From NCBI GenBank assembly GCA_964410965.1, contig CAYPIY010000012.1:1-64000 (forward strand): a stretch of DNA of 64,000 nt. The letters are read 5' to 3'. How positions within the stretch are numbered: position 1 is the stretch's first letter; each line of letters opens with the position of its first letter. The notes under the pieces were generated by a model, which made no database searches, was not told the origin of the DNA, and saw only the letters and a list, made by a program, of their open reading frames with translations. The position numbers and the translations under genes are program-made. The DNA is from JBBIRG01 sp964410965 (GTDB lineage: Bacteria; CLD3; SB21; JBBIRG01). Shown here piece by piece: positions 9,019 to 19,206 of the stretch.

Positions 9019-9298
9019 CATCAACGGAATTAATTTTTAAAGGATTTTAACCATAAAACGGCATAAAACGGATCAATTATAGAAATGAAGATATTCAAAA
9101 AGCGGCATCTAAGAAATTCGGAAATATGATTTCATTTTCCGATTTCTGCCGACTCTTGGAAATTTTATTCATATAGAACAGCATACTGTCATTAATATCT
9201 TAACGTTTTCGGATAAGAAAGAAAAATTTTTAACTTTCAAGAATTGATTTTCATTAATATATTGGTTATCAATAACAAATATTTTTATCGTTCATTAT
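9019..9298. other. AT-rich intergenic region with one stem-loop
   Basis: No gene found. An inverted repeat AGAAATTCGGAAA (9112-9124) / TTTCCGATTTCT (9136-9147), with one bulged base and an 11-nt loop, could end transcription of the preceding gene, although no T-tract follows. The rest is AT-rich DNA leading to the dyad and sigma-54-like element. Confidence 0.45.
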
Positions 9299-9325
9299 CG
9301 TACAGTCATGTAATGAAACCGTACG
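9299..9325. promoter_or_regulatory. Candidate enhancer dyad CGTAC-N17-GTACG (copy 2)
   Basis: Arms CGTAC (9299-9303) and GTACG (9321-9325) with a 17-nt spacer. This is the same geometry as 281-307, with matching T before the first arm and AAACC before the second. It lies 70 bp upstream of the sigma-54-like element at 9396. Confidence 0.6.
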
Positions 9326-9395
9326 CCAGTTTAAGATAAACAATAAATTACTCATCGTAATATCAATATTATTAATTATTTAATTTGATTGTTTC

Positions 9396-9411
9396 TGGCA
9401 TAAATATTGTC
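9396..9411 (+). promoter_or_regulatory. Sigma-54-like promoter (-24/-12), copy 2
   Basis: TGGCAT-N5-TTGTC followed by TTAA, identical in its conserved positions to the element at 381-396. It lies 89 bp upstream of permease 3 and would drive the block of five permeases from 9501 to 21546. Confidence 0.6.
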
Positions 9412-9500
9412 TTAAGTATTACACAAAAATGTGTATGGGTATGATTATAAAAATGAAGCCGAATCCGATATTCTCTCGTATCAGACAAAAAGGGTAAATC

Positions 9501-11900
9501 ATGCTTAAAAATTTTTTCAAAACCGTTTTCAGGAAATTCAGCCGGAATAAAAGTTATGTGGTAATCAATATTGCCGGCCTTTCGCTTGGGCTGACTTCGG
9601 CAGTCATCCTGTTTCTGATCATCAGACATGAACTGAGTTTTGACGTCCATCATAGCAACAAAGACAGTATTTACCGCGTCAATACCATTACCGCGGAACA
9701 GGACGGAACCAATAAAACCGGGGCATCCCAGCAGCCTCTGGGCGCGGCGATCCGAACGTATTTCAGCGGTCTGAAAGTAACGACAGTCAATTACGACGAG
9801 GATGGGTTGTTTTCCATAACCGAAGATTCCGAAGCGCCGCGGAAGTTTCATGAACGATCCGGCCTGGCTTTCGTTGAGCCGGAATTTTTTGAAATGTTTG
9901 ACTTTTCCTGGATCGAGGGATATCCGTCGTTGCTGAAAGAGCCTTACCGCATCGCGCTGAGCAAAACGCTTTCGGAAAAATTCTTTCCCGGCGGCAATGC
10001 ATTAGGCAAACAGATCCGTCTCGATAACCGGTACGATCTGACAGTCGTAGGCATAACCGAAGATCCGCCGGTCACGACCGATTTCCCGTTTACCGCCATG
10101 GTGTCGTACGCCACCAAGAAAGCGGGCGGGCGCGATCGTAATCTCGACAACTGGGGCGCGACGATGAGTTACGTCAATACGTTTGTCATGGTTCCGGAAT
10201 CATGGGACGCCGGCGAATTCAGTACCCGGCTGACCGAAAAAACCAAATCCTATATGGATCAGCGGCATCGCGATAAACGGTCGTACGAGGCGCAATCGCT
10301 GAGCGATATTCATTTTACTCCGGAGTACGGCAGTTACACGTACACCACTGCTATCGCGAATTTGTGGGCGCTCGGCATCATCGCCTTTTTCCTGGTAGCG
10401 ACGGCCTGTATCAATTTTATCAACCTGGCGACGGCGCAGGCCCTGAACCGGGCGAAGGAAACAGGCGTCCGTAAAGCGCTGGGCGCCGGACGGCGACAAC
10501 TGATTATCAGTTTTATCGGCGAGACATTAGTGCTGACTTTCATGGCCGGCATTCTTTGCCTGCTGGCGGTTTCGGCGCTGATTCCGTTCGTGAACGATGC
10601 GTTTCAGTTCAGGCTGGATCCTTCTGCGCTGACGGAACCATCTGTCGTTTTTTTCTTTGCCGGTTTAATGATCGCCGTGACATCAGGATCGGGTATCTAT
10701 CCCGCCGCGGTTTTATCCGGTTACAAACCCGCTTTAGCTCTGAAGGAACAGTCATCATCCCCTAATTCCGGCGGTTACCGGCTCCGTAAGGGACTCGTCG
10801 CGTTTCAGTTCGTGATCGCCCAGGCGCTGATGATCGGAACACTCGTGGTGTACCGGCAGATGGATTTGTTTCACCAGACCGACATGGGTTTTAACCGGGA
10901 CGCGATTATCACGGTCCAGATTCCGGAACGTGATAAAACGAAAATGGAAACCCTTCGAAACGAGCTCCGGAAAGAGCCTGGTATCGAGCATGTCAGTTTC
11001 GGTCTCACTTCGGCGTCGTCGGGTTTGCACTGGACGACCGTGATGACTTATTCGGAGGAAAAATCCCCATTGAAAGAGATCATAGCTGACGTGCGCGTGG
11101 GAGACGAGTTTTACATACCCACATACGGTATCACTCTGTTGGCGGGCCGTAACGTCAGTCCCTCCGATACCATACATGAAATTGTGGTTAACGAGGAATT
11201 TGTGAGTAAAATGGGATTACTTTCTCCCTACGACGCTGTCGGCAAAACCGTCCGACTGTACGGGGAAAGACCAGTTACCATCGCCGGTGTGGTCCGGAAT
11301 TATAATACCTCATCCTTGCACGATCCTGTCATACCGGCTTTCATATCCCCGAGCGTCCGCAGTTACCAGATGATGAGCGTGAAAATCAACATGAGCGGAG
11401 CCAGCGAAACCATTGATAACATCCGCAAGGCCTGGTCGCGGCTGTATCCGGAATACGAATTCGAACACGCATTCCTCGACGAAACCATCGCGCGGTTTTA
11501 TGAACGCGAACAAACCGTCGCCCGGCTGTTTATACTGTTCTCGGTTATCGCCATCACTATCAGTTGCCTGGGATTATTCGGACTGATCACGTTTATGGTG
11601 AATCGGAGGACGAAGGAAATCGGCATACGAAAAGTGCTAGGCGCGTCCGTTGCCCATATCCTCGCTCTGCTGGGGAAAGAATATGTGCTGCTGATTCTGG
11701 CCGCGTTTGTAATCGCCGCACCGCTGATGTATTACGTCATGACGCAATGGCTGGGCAATTTCGCATATAAGATAGCCATCGGCGCGGATATTTTCATTTT
11801 CGCGCTGGTTTTAACGACAATCATCACAATCGTAACCATCGGATACCGCGCTCTCAGGGCCGCCACAGCCGATCCGGTGAGAAGTTTAAGATATGAGTAA
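9501..11900 (+). CDS. FtsX-type ABC transporter permease (paralog 3 of 7)
   Basis: First gene of the second permease block, 799 aa, directly behind the sigma-54-like element; ribosome site AGGGTAAATC. It begins MLKNFFKTVFRKFSRNKSYV, with a first helix at about residues 20-40. The FtsX loops are ALNRAKETGVRKALGAGRRQ near 316 and NRRTKEIGIRKVLGAS near 702; the C-terminus is ADPVRSLRYE. It is more divergent from paralogs 1 and 2 than they are from each other. It has no ATPase or adaptor of its own, so it presumably uses those at 439-2446 or others elsewhere in the genome. Confidence 0.9.
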   Translation: MLKNFFKTVFRKFSRNKSYVVINIAGLSLGLTSAVILFLIIRHELSFDVHHSNKDSIYRVNTITAEQDGTNKTGASQQPLGAAIRTYFSGLKVTTVNYDEDGLFSITEDSEAPRKFHERSGLAFVEPEFFEMFDFSWIEGYPSLLKEPYRIALSKTLSEKFFPGGNALGKQIRLDNRYDLTVVGITEDPPVTTDFPFTAMVSYATKKAGGRDRNLDNWGATMSYVNTFVMVPESWDAGEFSTRLTEKTKSYMDQRHRDKRSYEAQSLSDIHFTPEYGSYTYTTAIANLWALGIIAFFLVATACINFINLATAQALNRAKETGVRKALGAGRRQLIISFIGETLVLTFMAGILCLLAVSALIPFVNDAFQFRLDPSALTEPSVVFFFAGLMIAVTSGSGIYPAAVLSGYKPALALKEQSSSPNSGGYRLRKGLVAFQFVIAQALMIGTLVVYRQMDLFHQTDMGFNRDAIITVQIPERDKTKMETLRNELRKEPGIEHVSFGLTSASSGLHWTTVMTYSEEKSPLKEIIADVRVGDEFYIPTYGITLLAGRNVSPSDTIHEIVVNEEFVSKMGLLSPYDAVGKTVRLYGERPVTIAGVVRNYNTSSLHDPVIPAFISPSVRSYQMMSVKINMSGASETIDNIRKAWSRLYPEYEFEHAFLDETIARFYEREQTVARLFILFSVIAITISCLGLFGLITFMVNRRTKEIGIRKVLGASVAHILALLGKEYVLLILAAFVIAAPLMYYVMTQWLGNFAYKIAIGADIFIFALVLTTIITIVTIGYRALRAATADPVRSLRYE

Positions 11901-11920
11901 TACAACCAGTTATAATATAT

Positions 11921-12008
11921 TTGCCACGAAGGCACCAAGGCACGAAAAAGAATGAACCACGAGAAAACAGAGTTGTTAAAATTCTTAGTGTCTTAGAGGT
12001 TTTGTGGC
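11921..12008. repeat. GCCAC-type repeat with inverted partner
   Basis: TTGCCACGAAGGCACCAAGG with CACGAAAAAG (11921-11950), then a CCACGAGAAAACAGAG unit, then an inverted unit TTCTTAGTGTCTTAGAGG ending in TTTGTGGC (11982-12008). It fills the spacer between permeases 3 and 4. Confidence 0.6.
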
Positions 12009-12027
12009 GGAATAAGGATTACAAACC

Positions 12028-14391
12028 ATGTTCAAAAATTACCTGAAGATCGCTCTCCGCAACCTGTGGAGAAACAAAGTATATGCTGTCATCAACATCT
12101 TCGGACTGAGCGTAGCCATCGCCTGCGCGATCGTGGGTTATGTGCATTATGACCTTTCGCATTCGTTTGACACGTTTCACTCAAACTATGACCGTATTTA
12201 CCGCGTGACTGGTAAACGGATTATCAATAATAACGAACAGCGTTGGGGTATGGTGCCGATTCCGCTGGCTCAGCACATGAAAAAGGATTTTCCGCAGATC
12301 AAAGATGCGGTGTATATGGAATGGACGCCCAATACCATGCGTTACGGCGACAAAGTATTTCATCAGGATGTTCTTCACGCCGATCAGGGATTTTTCAGCA
12401 TGTTTTCATTTCCCCTGAAATCAGGCACGGCCGATCTGAATGACAAGACCAAAATCGTGATCACCGAAACATTGGCTGAAAAGTACTTCGGAACGGAAGA
12501 TCCGCTCGGAAAAACGCTGACGGTGAGGTACGAACGCGGGATTGAACGGGATTTCACCGTTTCGGGAATCGTACAAAAATATCCTTACCATTCCAGTGTC
12601 CGCTTTGAGGCTGTAGCGAATGTGGACCTGCTTTATGATCTGGGACTGAATGAAAAGGATTCCTGGAAGTTCTGGACCCATGCATTATTCATCACGGCCG
12701 AACATCCTGAAGATGTGGCGGTTATAAGCGACCGTATGGATAGCTACCTGAAACTGCATCAGGCGGCTAATCCCAATCTTGCGTTCAGCGGATTTACGAT
12801 CGAACCGCTCGGTGAAGTCGCGCTGAACAGCCGCGATACGAGAAATAACGCTCTTTCCCAGAACCTGCATCCATCCCAGGTTATCGGGCTGATCAGCATC
12901 AGCCTTCTGATCGTGCTGATGGCGTGTTTCAATTACGTAAATACTTCACTGGCGTTCGCTGCCCGGCGGCTCAAGGAGATCGGCGTGCGCAAAGTGATTG
13001 GCGGCATGCGCGGACAGCTGATCATACAGTTTCTTTCGGAAAATGCCGTCATGTGCCTGCTGGCTCTCGGACTGGGATTGCTGCTGGCGGAATATTTTCT
13101 GCCGGTGATTGACACGATGTTTCCCGGCGATAACCTGGCGGAATATCATTATTATAACCTGTCTTTCATGGGTTTTCTCGCAGGCATGCTGATGCTGACG
13201 GCCGTTGCGGCCGGGCTGTATCCGGCGGTGGTAAGCAGTTCCTATAATCCGGTCAATATCCTTCGCGCCAACGTCAAAGTCGGAAAGATCGGTTATATCA
13301 TGCGGACGCTGCTGTCGTTCCAGTTCGCTTTGTCAACGATCGCCGTCATCGGCAGTATCGCTTTTGCGGTCAATACGCATTATAACAAAAACTTCGATCT
13401 GGGTTATGAAAAAGAACTCGTGATGACGATTCCGGTCGATACCGAACAAATGTTCACTGTGCTTAAAAATGAAATCCGTGATTATCCTAACATATCCAGC
13501 ATCGCCGGGAGTACCAATCATATTTTCTTCAATCCCCGAGGCGTAATCAAATCCGGCGCTGCCGAACGGGAAGCGACCATCTACCGGGTCGGTTTTAATT
13601 ATATCGAAACGATGAAACTCCGGCTGAAATCGGGCCGAAGCTTTGACGAAAAAATAATCACCGACACTGCAAACGCAGTCATGATCAACGAGACCTTAGT
13701 CAGGGAAATGAAATGGGATAAACCCATAGGCCAAACACTAACCATCAACGACAGGCCCTATCAGGTGATCGGCGTTCTGAATGATTTCTATAACCGCGGA
13801 ACATGGGGGCCGATCTCACCGGTGGTGATGCGGGTTACACCGCAAAGGAATTATACCATGATGGGTGTACTGATCCGCCCTGAAAATATCCAGGATACCT
13901 ATTCCTATCTTAAAAACACATGGAAGCGGTTGTTTCCTTATGAACCCTATCAACCCATGTTCCAGAATCCGGCGCTGGCAGAAGCGCTCATGATTACGGA
14001 AAGCATCACCAAACTGATGATCAGCATTTCGGTGATAGCCATCACCATCGCAATTATGGGGCTGTTCGCGCTCGTCTCACTGACCATCGCGCGGCGCACC
14101 AAGGAAATCGGGGTAAGAAAGGTGATCGGCGCTTCCGTGAGTCATATTATTTCGCTTGTCAATTTCGAGTATATCTGGTTGCTGGTCATCGGACTTGGGA
14201 TCGCCAACCTGGCCGGGTATTTCCTGAATCAGATGCTTCTCGATTCCGTTTTTTATTATAACGCCGGCATTGGTATAGTGACCCTCATCGGCGCCAACTT
14301 GGTTGTGCTGATGATCGTTATCATCACCATCAGTTCGCAGGTCTGGAAAGTCGCCATAGCCAATCCGGTGGAGAGTCTGAAATATGAGTAA
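12028..14391 (+). CDS. FtsX-type ABC transporter permease (paralog 4 of 7)
   Basis: A 787-aa permease beginning MFKNYLKIALRNLWRNKVYA. It is the most divergent of the seven in its first FtsX loop, where ARRLKEIGVRKVIGGMRGQ (near residue 313) replaces the usual ARSxxRAKE. The second loop ARRTKEIGVRKVIGAS lies near 688, and the C-terminus is ANPVESLKYE, with Lys for Arg. The first periplasmic domain contains HSFDTFHSNYDRIYR after the first helix, the conserved opening of this domain in the family. It is separated from paralog 3 by a 127-bp repeat spacer and from paralog 5 by 31 bp, consistent with one transcript. Confidence 0.9.
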   Translation: MFKNYLKIALRNLWRNKVYAVINIFGLSVAIACAIVGYVHYDLSHSFDTFHSNYDRIYRVTGKRIINNNEQRWGMVPIPLAQHMKKDFPQIKDAVYMEWTPNTMRYGDKVFHQDVLHADQGFFSMFSFPLKSGTADLNDKTKIVITETLAEKYFGTEDPLGKTLTVRYERGIERDFTVSGIVQKYPYHSSVRFEAVANVDLLYDLGLNEKDSWKFWTHALFITAEHPEDVAVISDRMDSYLKLHQAANPNLAFSGFTIEPLGEVALNSRDTRNNALSQNLHPSQVIGLISISLLIVLMACFNYVNTSLAFAARRLKEIGVRKVIGGMRGQLIIQFLSENAVMCLLALGLGLLLAEYFLPVIDTMFPGDNLAEYHYYNLSFMGFLAGMLMLTAVAAGLYPAVVSSSYNPVNILRANVKVGKIGYIMRTLLSFQFALSTIAVIGSIAFAVNTHYNKNFDLGYEKELVMTIPVDTEQMFTVLKNEIRDYPNISSIAGSTNHIFFNPRGVIKSGAAEREATIYRVGFNYIETMKLRLKSGRSFDEKIITDTANAVMINETLVREMKWDKPIGQTLTINDRPYQVIGVLNDFYNRGTWGPISPVVMRVTPQRNYTMMGVLIRPENIQDTYSYLKNTWKRLFPYEPYQPMFQNPALAEALMITESITKLMISISVIAITIAIMGLFALVSLTIARRTKEIGVRKVIGASVSHIISLVNFEYIWLLVIGLGIANLAGYFLNQMLLDSVFYYNAGIGIVTLIGANLVVLMIVIITISSQVWKVAIANPVESLKYE

Positions 14392-14422
14392 TTTGCGGTA
14401 AGATACCGAAAGGTCATTTCAC

Positions 14423-16840
14423 ATGATAAAAAACATCCTAAAAATCGTTTTTAGAAATATCCGGCTGAATCCCGGATATTCTGTCATTAATATTCTCGGA
14501 TTGGCGGTCGGGATGACCAGCGGCATTCTGATCTTCATATTCGTCAATCACGAATTCAGTTACGACCGTTATCATGTCAAAGCGCACCGGATTTACAGGA
14601 CGGCGCAGAAGGCTCTTATCGGGAACACCGAGATCAACCAGACCTGGACCGCGCCGCCCATGGCGAAAGCCCTTTATCAGGAATATCCCGAAGTGGAAAC
14701 CGTGGTCCGCATCACCGGCGTAGGAGACCAAACTGTAAAATATGGAGACAAGACATATGTTGAAAAACGAATATTTACCGCGGATTCGACATTGTTTGAT
14801 GTTTTTACTTTTGCATTTATACATGGATCACCCGAAGGATCTCTGAACCGGCCTAATACCGTGGTGATCACGGAAAGCACAGCTAAAAAATATTTCGGCG
14901 ATGAAAATCCCATTTATAAAGTCGTAAAAATGAGCGACGACGATTCTGAACGGGATTACCAGGTTACCGGCGTAATTAAGGATATTCCGGAGGAATCGCA
15001 TTTCCATTTCGATTTCGTCTTTTCCATGATTACCTTAACGGAACTTTACAACACGCCCTCATGGAGCTGGAATAACATTCGCACGTATATGGTCATTCGT
15101 GACAATACAGATTATAAGGAACTGGAATCCAAATTTCCCGCGTTTTTGGACAAATACCTGTTTGAAGGGAAATACAGCGAAAGAATGCTGAAGCGCGGCG
15201 GGTTCTGGGAAATGTATCTTCAGCCGCTCACGGAAATCCATCTGACATCGGACATCAGCGGGGAATTTGAGCCGAACGGGAAAAAGACCTATGTCATTAC
15301 ATTCATCATCATTGCCGTCTTCATTCTTCTGATCGCCGGATTTAATTTTATGAACCTAAGCACGGCCCGTTCCTCCATGCGGGCAAAGGAAATCGGGGTG
15401 CGTAAGGTGGTTGGAGCTGGGCGGCGCGCTCTGATTTTCCAGTTTCTCGGGGAATCGGTACTGATCAGTCTGACCGCGTTGATCATCGGCATCGCGCTGG
15501 TGGAATTGTTATTGCCGGCCTACGCCGATATGCTCGGACGCCGGATGGATATCCGCTATTGGGATAACGTGTATGTGCTGCCCCTGCTGTTGCTGCTCGC
15601 TGTAACCGTGGGCGTTCTTTCCGGGATTTACCCGGCCCTCTTTTTATCATCCTTCAAACCGGTCAGCATTTTTAAAAGCCGCATACTGGCTGGCGCAAGC
15701 CGTTCCTGGCTGAGGAACACGCTGGTCATCGCGCAATTCAGCATATCGATCATCCTAATCGTCAGCACGATAGTTGTATACCGCCAGCTGGTTTTCATCC
15801 AGAACGAGCGGCTTGGGTTTGACAAAGAACATGTGATCGTGCTGAAAAATCCGTATATTCTCGGCCAAGCCAGTAATACATTTAAAGAGTCATTAAGACA
15901 ATATCCGGGAATCCAGAGCGTATCGGCTTCGGTCCGGATTCCGGGCAAGCGCTTTTCCAACCTCGGATTTCATTACGGCGAGCAGAAACGGTTCACGCTG
16001 AACATCACCCCGTGCGATCCTGAATTTGTCAACGTCATGGGACTGGAGATGATCGAAGGACGGTTTTTCTCAAAGGATTTTCCAACGGACTCATCGGCCA
16101 TCATCATTAACGAAGCGGCGAAATCCCTTTTGGAACTGAATGAGCCCATCGGGAAGATTCTATCGGCGAATACCGACAGCGACCGAGATCATTTTCATGT
16201 CATCGGCGTGGTAAAAGATTTTTATTACGAATCCAAACGTCAGACCATCCGTCCTATGGCATTAATTTATCTCCACGGAAACCATACGTTTGGCGCCTGG
16301 AATGAGGGGTATATCTCTGTCCGCGCTAATCCAGGGTCTATGCGTGAGACTTTGAGTTTTATCGAGGATACATGGAACAAATATTCAGGCGGATTACCGG
16401 TGGACTACTCATTTCTTAACGATGAATATGATATCCTGTATAAAAACGAAATGCAAACACGACAGTTGTTCGTCATTTTTTCAATATTAGCCATTGGTAT
16501 TGCCTGTCTCGGCCTGTTCGGCCTGGCCTCATTCATGACGGAACGCCGGACAAAAGAAATCGGGATACGAAAGACTCTGGGCGCAACAGTCTCCGGCATT
16601 GCGGTTCTGCTGAGCCGGAAATTCATCAAATGGGTATTAGCCGCAAATATTATAGCCTGGCCGGTCGCTTATTATATGATGAATCACTGGTTAGAAAGCT
16701 ACGCGTACCGGATTGATCTGAGCTGGTGGATGTTTGCGGTATCAGGAACCGTCGCTTTGTTTATTGCGTTACTGACTATCAGTTATCAGACTCTGAAGGC
16801 AGCGCGGGCGAATCCGGTGGAGAGTTTGCGGTATGAATAA
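14423..16840 (+). CDS. FtsX-type ABC transporter permease (paralog 5 of 7)
   Basis: The longest of the set at 805 aa. It begins MIKNILKIVFRNIRLNPGYS; the RNIRLNPGYS stretch is shared with the next gene, suggesting these two are a recent duplicate pair. The FtsX loops are SSMRAKEIGVRKVVGAGRR near residue 318 and ERRTKEIGIRKTLGAT near 708; the C-terminus is ANPVESLRYE. Eight hydrophobic segments flank two periplasmic domains. The 31- and 33-bp gaps to its neighbours place it firmly within one operon. Confidence 0.9.
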   Translation: MIKNILKIVFRNIRLNPGYSVINILGLAVGMTSGILIFIFVNHEFSYDRYHVKAHRIYRTAQKALIGNTEINQTWTAPPMAKALYQEYPEVETVVRITGVGDQTVKYGDKTYVEKRIFTADSTLFDVFTFAFIHGSPEGSLNRPNTVVITESTAKKYFGDENPIYKVVKMSDDDSERDYQVTGVIKDIPEESHFHFDFVFSMITLTELYNTPSWSWNNIRTYMVIRDNTDYKELESKFPAFLDKYLFEGKYSERMLKRGGFWEMYLQPLTEIHLTSDISGEFEPNGKKTYVITFIIIAVFILLIAGFNFMNLSTARSSMRAKEIGVRKVVGAGRRALIFQFLGESVLISLTALIIGIALVELLLPAYADMLGRRMDIRYWDNVYVLPLLLLLAVTVGVLSGIYPALFLSSFKPVSIFKSRILAGASRSWLRNTLVIAQFSISIILIVSTIVVYRQLVFIQNERLGFDKEHVIVLKNPYILGQASNTFKESLRQYPGIQSVSASVRIPGKRFSNLGFHYGEQKRFTLNITPCDPEFVNVMGLEMIEGRFFSKDFPTDSSAIIINEAAKSLLELNEPIGKILSANTDSDRDHFHVIGVVKDFYYESKRQTIRPMALIYLHGNHTFGAWNEGYISVRANPGSMRETLSFIEDTWNKYSGGLPVDYSFLNDEYDILYKNEMQTRQLFVIFSILAIGIACLGLFGLASFMTERRTKEIGIRKTLGATVSGIAVLLSRKFIKWVLAANIIAWPVAYYMMNHWLESYAYRIDLSWWMFAVSGTVALFIALLTISYQTLKAARANPVESLRYE

Positions 16841-16873
16841 TTAAAACATTTTCATAAATGAGAAAAATCCGCC

Positions 16874-19195
16874 ATGTTCAAAAACATTCTGAAAGTAGTC
16901 ACCCGTAACATCCGCCTCAATCCCGGCTATTCGCTGATGAACATTCTCGGACTGGCGATCGGCATGGCGGTCTGCATCGCTATATTTCTTTGGGTGCAGG
17001 ATGAAATCACGTTTGACAAATTTCATAAAAACGCCGGCCGTATTTACCGCGTAGTGTCTAAAATTGATGATCAATGGATAACGTCAAGTCCCTGGGCGAT
17101 TTCGGAGGTTCTGAAAAAAGATTTTCAGGAAATTTCCGGTGCTACCCGCTATACGGAATACAACCGGCTGGTCCGTTATAAGGACGTTCAGGCAGAAGGC
17201 CGATGCGCTCTGGTGGACAGGGATTTTTTTGATGTGTTCACGTTCCCCTTTGCCGAGGGCGATGCGCAGTCAGCGTTTCCGGTCGTTCATTCAACCGTGG
17301 TGACGGAAGAGGCGGCGGTCAAATATTTCGGAAGTGATGACCCGGTCGGCAAAATCATCAAAGTCAACAACCAATTCGATCTGACGATCACGGGCGTAAT
17401 CAAAAAAGTACCGGCTAATTCGTCTTTGAATTTTGAATTTCTGGTCAACATTAATATCATACCCTCAGAGGTGCTTCAGTCCTGGGCCATCGAGACCGAC
17501 ACTTATGTGATGCTTCAGGATAACGCTGATGTGGATGACCTGAGAATAAAAATGTCCGGCACGACCGCGAAGTACGACAAGCGCATCATGAAAGCCGTGA
17601 TCAATGATCTGGAGCCGCTGACCCGCATGCATTTGTATTCCTTGCGGGGTTCTGATCCTGTAATTTATGTTTATATGTTTTCGGCCATCGCGGTTTTTAT
17701 TTTGATTCTTGCCTGTATCAATTTCATCAACCTGACCACCGCGCGGGCCGGCAAACGATGCAAGGAAATCGGCATACGGAAAGTTTCCGGCGCGAACCGT
17801 TCCGATATTATGATCCAGTTTCTGGCCGAGTCCATGACGCAAACCCTGATCGCAGGCATCCTCGCTGTTTTCGCGGTAATGGCTTTACTGCCTGAATTTA
17901 ACAGCCTGTCCGGGAAAAAACTGGAAATGGACGTATTCAATAATTGGGCGCTGTTAATCACGCTACTGGGTATTGTGCTGATCACCGGTTTGCTTTCTGG
18001 CGGATATCCTGCGCTGGTGATTTCGGCGTTTCAGCCCATAAAAGTATTCCGTGGAACCGCTTCCGCGGCATCGTCCAGATCCATGCTCCGAAGAACCCTG
18101 GTCACATTTCAGTTTGTCGTAGCAATTACGCTGACGATCGGCACCTGGATTGTTTATGATCAGATAACCTATATACAGAAAAAGGATCTGGGCTACAATC
18201 GTGAACAAATTGTAACCCTTCGCATGAGCGACGAATTGCTGAATAAATACGAATCGTTCAAAAACGAAATTCTCGGTAACACAAATATACTCAGCGTCAC
18301 CCGCGCGAATAACGCGCCCACGAATGTCGGAAACATCAATCCGGTGTACTGGGAAGGCCGCGGACCGGATCAGTATGAAATGATGAATTTTATCTGCACG
18401 GACAGAGATTATATTGAGACGTTCCGGATGGAAATCGTACAGGGCAGGAATTTTTCAAGAGAATTAGCCACGGATTCACAGAATTATATCGTGAACGAGG
18501 AAGCCGTGAAATTCATGCAAATGGATCATCCGGTGGGAAAACTGTTTTCTATCTGGCAAAACGAAGGGCGCATCGTCGGCGTGGTAAAGAATTTTCACGC
18601 GTCGCCACTGCGGGACCCGATCAAACCGGTGGCTATTACCCTGCTCCCCAACTGGACGCCAAGACGCCTGTTTATAAAAATCAGACCGGAGAACCTCCAT
18701 GAAACGATTGACTACATGAAAAAGGTTTGGATGAAATATACTCCGAATCATCCGTTTGATTATTGGTTTTTAGACGACATCTTCAACCGGTATTACCAGT
18801 CGGAAATGCAGATGAGCCGTCTGTTTAGGTACTTCGCGGCGCTCACGATTTTTATTTCCTGTCTGGGACTGCTGGGATTGGTTTCATTCATGGCGGAGCA
18901 AAAGACCAAGGAGATCGGCATCCGCAAGGCGCTGGGAGCCACCGTCGGGAACATGGTATATCTGCTTTCAAAGGAATTTATCCTGCTGATCGCAACGGCA
19001 AACGTGATCGCCTGGCCTCTGGCGTATTTCGCGATGAATCATTGGCTGCAGGGATTCGCGTATCACACGGAACCCGGCATTATTCTTTATGTTTTTTCCG
19101 CGTTGCTTGTTTTTCTTATCGCCATTATCACGGTCAGTTATCAGGCGATCAAAGCGGCGCGGGCGAATCCGGTGGAAAGCCTGAGGTATGAATGA
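16874..19195 (+). CDS. FtsX-type ABC transporter permease (paralog 6 of 7)
   Basis: The shortest paralog at 773 aa. It begins MFKNILKVVTRNIRLNPGYS, close to paralog 5. Its periplasmic domain 1 is shorter, so the first FtsX loop (RAGKRCKEIGIRKVSGANR) comes at about residue 291; the second (EQKTKEIGIRKALGAT) is near 676. The C-terminus is ANPVESLRYE. Its TGA stop overlaps an ATG of the following frame (ATGA), but the better start of the next gene is 15 nt further on. Confidence 0.9.
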   Translation: MFKNILKVVTRNIRLNPGYSLMNILGLAIGMAVCIAIFLWVQDEITFDKFHKNAGRIYRVVSKIDDQWITSSPWAISEVLKKDFQEISGATRYTEYNRLVRYKDVQAEGRCALVDRDFFDVFTFPFAEGDAQSAFPVVHSTVVTEEAAVKYFGSDDPVGKIIKVNNQFDLTITGVIKKVPANSSLNFEFLVNINIIPSEVLQSWAIETDTYVMLQDNADVDDLRIKMSGTTAKYDKRIMKAVINDLEPLTRMHLYSLRGSDPVIYVYMFSAIAVFILILACINFINLTTARAGKRCKEIGIRKVSGANRSDIMIQFLAESMTQTLIAGILAVFAVMALLPEFNSLSGKKLEMDVFNNWALLITLLGIVLITGLLSGGYPALVISAFQPIKVFRGTASAASSRSMLRRTLVTFQFVVAITLTIGTWIVYDQITYIQKKDLGYNREQIVTLRMSDELLNKYESFKNEILGNTNILSVTRANNAPTNVGNINPVYWEGRGPDQYEMMNFICTDRDYIETFRMEIVQGRNFSRELATDSQNYIVNEEAVKFMQMDHPVGKLFSIWQNEGRIVGVVKNFHASPLRDPIKPVAITLLPNWTPRRLFIKIRPENLHETIDYMKKVWMKYTPNHPFDYWFLDDIFNRYYQSEMQMSRLFRYFAALTIFISCLGLLGLVSFMAEQKTKEIGIRKALGATVGNMVYLLSKEFILLIATANVIAWPLAYFAMNHWLQGFAYHTEPGIILYVFSALLVFLIAIITVSYQAIKAARANPVESLRYE

Positions 19196-19206
19196 AAGGA
19201 ACCCTT

